Below are positions 62,837 through 64,000 of a DNA stretch of 64,000 bases, piece by piece. This DNA comes from Haloferax marisrubri (GTDB taxonomy: Archaea > Halobacteriota > Halobacteria > Halobacteriales > Haloferacaceae). The notes under the pieces were generated by a model. The model made no database searches and was not told the DNA's origin. It saw only the letters and a program-made list of their open reading frames with translations. The DNA is taken from assembly GCF_001469875.2 (NCBI RefSeq), contig NZ_LOPW02000010.1:465665-529664 (forward strand). The letters run 5' to 3'. Numbering within the stretch: position 1 is the stretch's first letter; each line of letters begins with the position of its first letter. The translations under genes and the position numbers were made by a program.

Positions 62837-63238
62837 ATGAGCGACAGCGAATTCAGCCTCTCCGAGTCCGAGTGGCGCGAGCGACTCTCGGAGGACGCCT
62901 ACCGCGTCCTCCGCGAACAGGGGACCGAGCCGCGGTTTTCCGGCGAGCACGTCGACCGGAGCGACGACGGCGTCTACCGCTGTGCCGGCTGTGGGACCGA
63001 GCTGTTCGACTCGGAGACGAAGTACGACTCGAACTGCGGGTGGCCGAGCTTCTACGCCGCCGAGGACTCGAACATCGAGCTTCGGCGCGACCTGAGCCAC
63101 GGCATGGACCGCACCGAGGTCGTCTGTTCGACCTGCGGCGGCCACCTCGGCCACGTCTTCGACGACGGCCCGGAGCCGACCGGCAAGCGCTTCTGTATCA
63201 ACTCGGTCGCGCTCGATTTCGAGGCGGACGAAAAATAG
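62837..63238 (+). CDS. msrB: Peptide-methionine (R)-S-oxide reductase MsrB
   Basis: 133 residues from the ATG at 62837. Zinc cysteines CAGC (CAGCGTELF) and CSTC (CSTCGGHLGHVF), and catalytic FCINSVAL near the C-terminus. SNCGWPSF is also a family mark. It reduces methionine-R-sulfoxide in oxidised proteins and acts in stress repair. Length is normal. Single gene. Confidence 0.95.
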   Translation: MSDSEFSLSESEWRERLSEDAYRVLREQGTEPRFSGEHVDRSDDGVYRCAGCGTELFDSETKYDSNCGWPSFYAAEDSNIELRRDLSHGMDRTEVVCSTCGGHLGHVFDDGPEPTGKRFCINSVALDFEADEK

Positions 63239-63296
63239 GTCGGAAGAGACGACAGCGAACCGGACCGACGAACACCGAACGCGAACCTCGCCTTCC

Positions 63297-63725
63297 TCAC
63301 GCCGAACTCTGATACGTGAGGAACGTCACGGCGACGGCCGCGAAGAGGTCGGGCAGGAACGTGAACGGTCCCAGCCCACTCCCCCTGAACCCGAGGAGGA
63401 TAGACGCCAGCGGGTTCGACGTGAGGGCGTACAGGAGCAACGCCGCGGTGAAGAGCAGCAGGCTCAGGGTGAACCGGTTCGGAAGCTCCCGGTAGAGCAT
63501 CGCGTAGGTGGCCGCGAGGAACCCGAGCGCGACGAGGTTGTACGTCGAGACGAACAGTTTTAGCTGCACGAACAGGTCGGGGATGGGCGGGCCACCGGGG
63601 CCGCCCGGCTTGTGCGGGACGAACAGGGCGGGTCCGAACCACGTCACGAGCGCGGCGACGGCGAGCGAGACGACCACGACGACCGCGGTCCGTCGGAGCG
63701 GGTCGCGGTTGGGCGCGTCGCTCAC
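63297..63725 (-). CDS. Small membrane protein coupled to a winged-helix regulator
   Basis: 142 residues from a GTG at 63725. Four hydrophobic helices (about 13-32, 56-72, 80-96, 115-135) and a Pro/Gly-rich loop (HKPGGPGGPPIPD). Its GTG overlaps the upstream stop as GTGA, so it is translationally coupled to the helix-turn-helix gene. Such pairs of wHTH regulator plus membrane protein (DUF7521-like) recur in haloarchaea; that label is tentative. The membrane protein may sense a signal for the regulator. Confidence 0.8.
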   Translation of the reverse strand: MSDAPNRDPLRRTAVVVVVSLAVAALVTWFGPALFVPHKPGGPGGPPIPDLFVQLKLFVSTYNLVALGFLAATYAMLYRELPNRFTLSLLLFTAALLLYALTSNPLASILLGFRGSGLGPFTFLPDLFAAVAVTFLTYQSSA

Positions 63726-64000
63726 GCGTCGTCACCTCCGACCGCGACGTCGTCTAAGTTGGCCTTCCGAGCCACCTCGTCGAGCACGTCGAGGTTGGCT
63801 TCCATCTGATCGGTCAGAAAGTACGTCTTTCCGTAGTTGTCACCCATAGTCATCAACACGTTGTTCTCGACGAGGAGTTCCAGGTGGTGCTGTGTGGTCT
63901 TGTAGTCGAGGTCGAGTTCGTTCGAGAGTTGGTTGGCGTTCATCGGCATGTCGTCGAGCGCGCGGATAATTCGCAGGCGGTTTCGCCCCCCGCGCGACCC
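63722..64000 (-). CDS. Winged-helix transcriptional regulator (N-terminus outside window)
   Basis: The frame runs off the right edge, so the start is missing. About 92 residues are visible: RNRLRIIRALDDMPMNANQL, then the recognition-helix region NELDLDYKTTQHHLELLVEN and a wing (VLMTMGDNYGKTYFLTD). That is the ArsR/HTH-type DNA-binding domain. It ends in a polar helix (LDVLDEVARKANLDDVAVGG). It overlaps the membrane gene at 63722-63725, and both likely form one regulatory unit. Confidence 0.85.
   Translation of the reverse strand, partial: GSRGGRNRLRIIRALDDMPMNANQLSNELDLDYKTTQHHLELLVENNVLMTMGDNYGKTYFLTDQMEANLDVLDEVARKANLDDVAVGGDDA

Overview
This window is high-GC chromosomal DNA from a haloarchaeon, almost certainly a Haloferax close to H. 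volcanii. The proteins are acidic, many genes look leaderless (a TATA-like element about 25-29 nt before the start codon), and stems and codons are GC-rich. Several genes are recognisable one for one: rdfA, sph3, a HalOD1 protein, samp3, sir2, cofH/cofG/cofC and cetZ1. Their order matches my memory of the H. volcanii stretch around HVO_2170-HVO_2236; that match is recalled, not computed. I see no intact insertion sequence, CRISPR array or prophage. It is mostly core genome.

Layout. 1-5.8 kb: a cell-envelope cluster (DUF58 protein and two membrane proteins leftward, DUF4129-type and DUF1616 membrane proteins rightward). 6.0-9.3 kb: the cell-shape cluster rdfA-sph3-HalOD1. 9.5-13 kb: SAMP3 ubiquitin-like modifier, small partners, an AzlC/AzlD exporter and two membrane or exported proteins. 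13-18.8 kb: tungsten aldehyde:ferredoxin oxidoreductase, a Tat lipoprotein, a DICT sensor-domain protein and the archaeosine radical-SAM enzyme. 18.8-23.8 kb: purine genes purQ/purS, purU and purC around a GntP permease. 24-27.5 kb: Sir2, a small acidic protein, a hybrid sensor kinase. 27.6-33 kb: coenzyme F420 genes cofH, cofG, cofC with two duplicated YdjM-like membrane proteins. 33-35 kb: a membrane protein overlapping the tubulin-like cetZ1. 35-40.5 kb: housekeeping genes and two stand-alone Lrp ligand-binding domains around a TrkA-N protein. 40.6 kb: a candidate structured RNA. 40.9-48.6 kb: two chemotaxis transducers flanking TPR, SnoaL-like and ferredoxin genes and a tRNA-Leu(TAA) with duplicated 3' ends. 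48.7-64 kb: mixed enzymes including cyclophilin, an aspartoacylase-like protein, TrpD2-like, an AhbA-AhbB-type siroheme decarboxylase fusion, PHP, a Rieske fusion, HAD, an aldo-keto reductase, a KaiC-like ATPase and MsrB.

The most unusual item is the gene at 46043-48610. It encodes a membrane-free methyl-accepting transducer fused to a UgpB-like (glycerol-3-phosphate type) solute-binding domain with no signal peptide, so a normally extracytoplasmic binding protein appears to be used as a cytoplasmic sensor. Other notable points are the degenerate ATPase motifs plus zinc hook of Sph3, the HalOD1 gene that lacks a standard start codon for its conserved N-terminus, the Rieske fusion, the short reading frame coupled to purU, the candidate ncRNA, two genes too small to stand out (18601-18717 and 43394-43570), and a shared 17-bp palindrome at two distant promoters.
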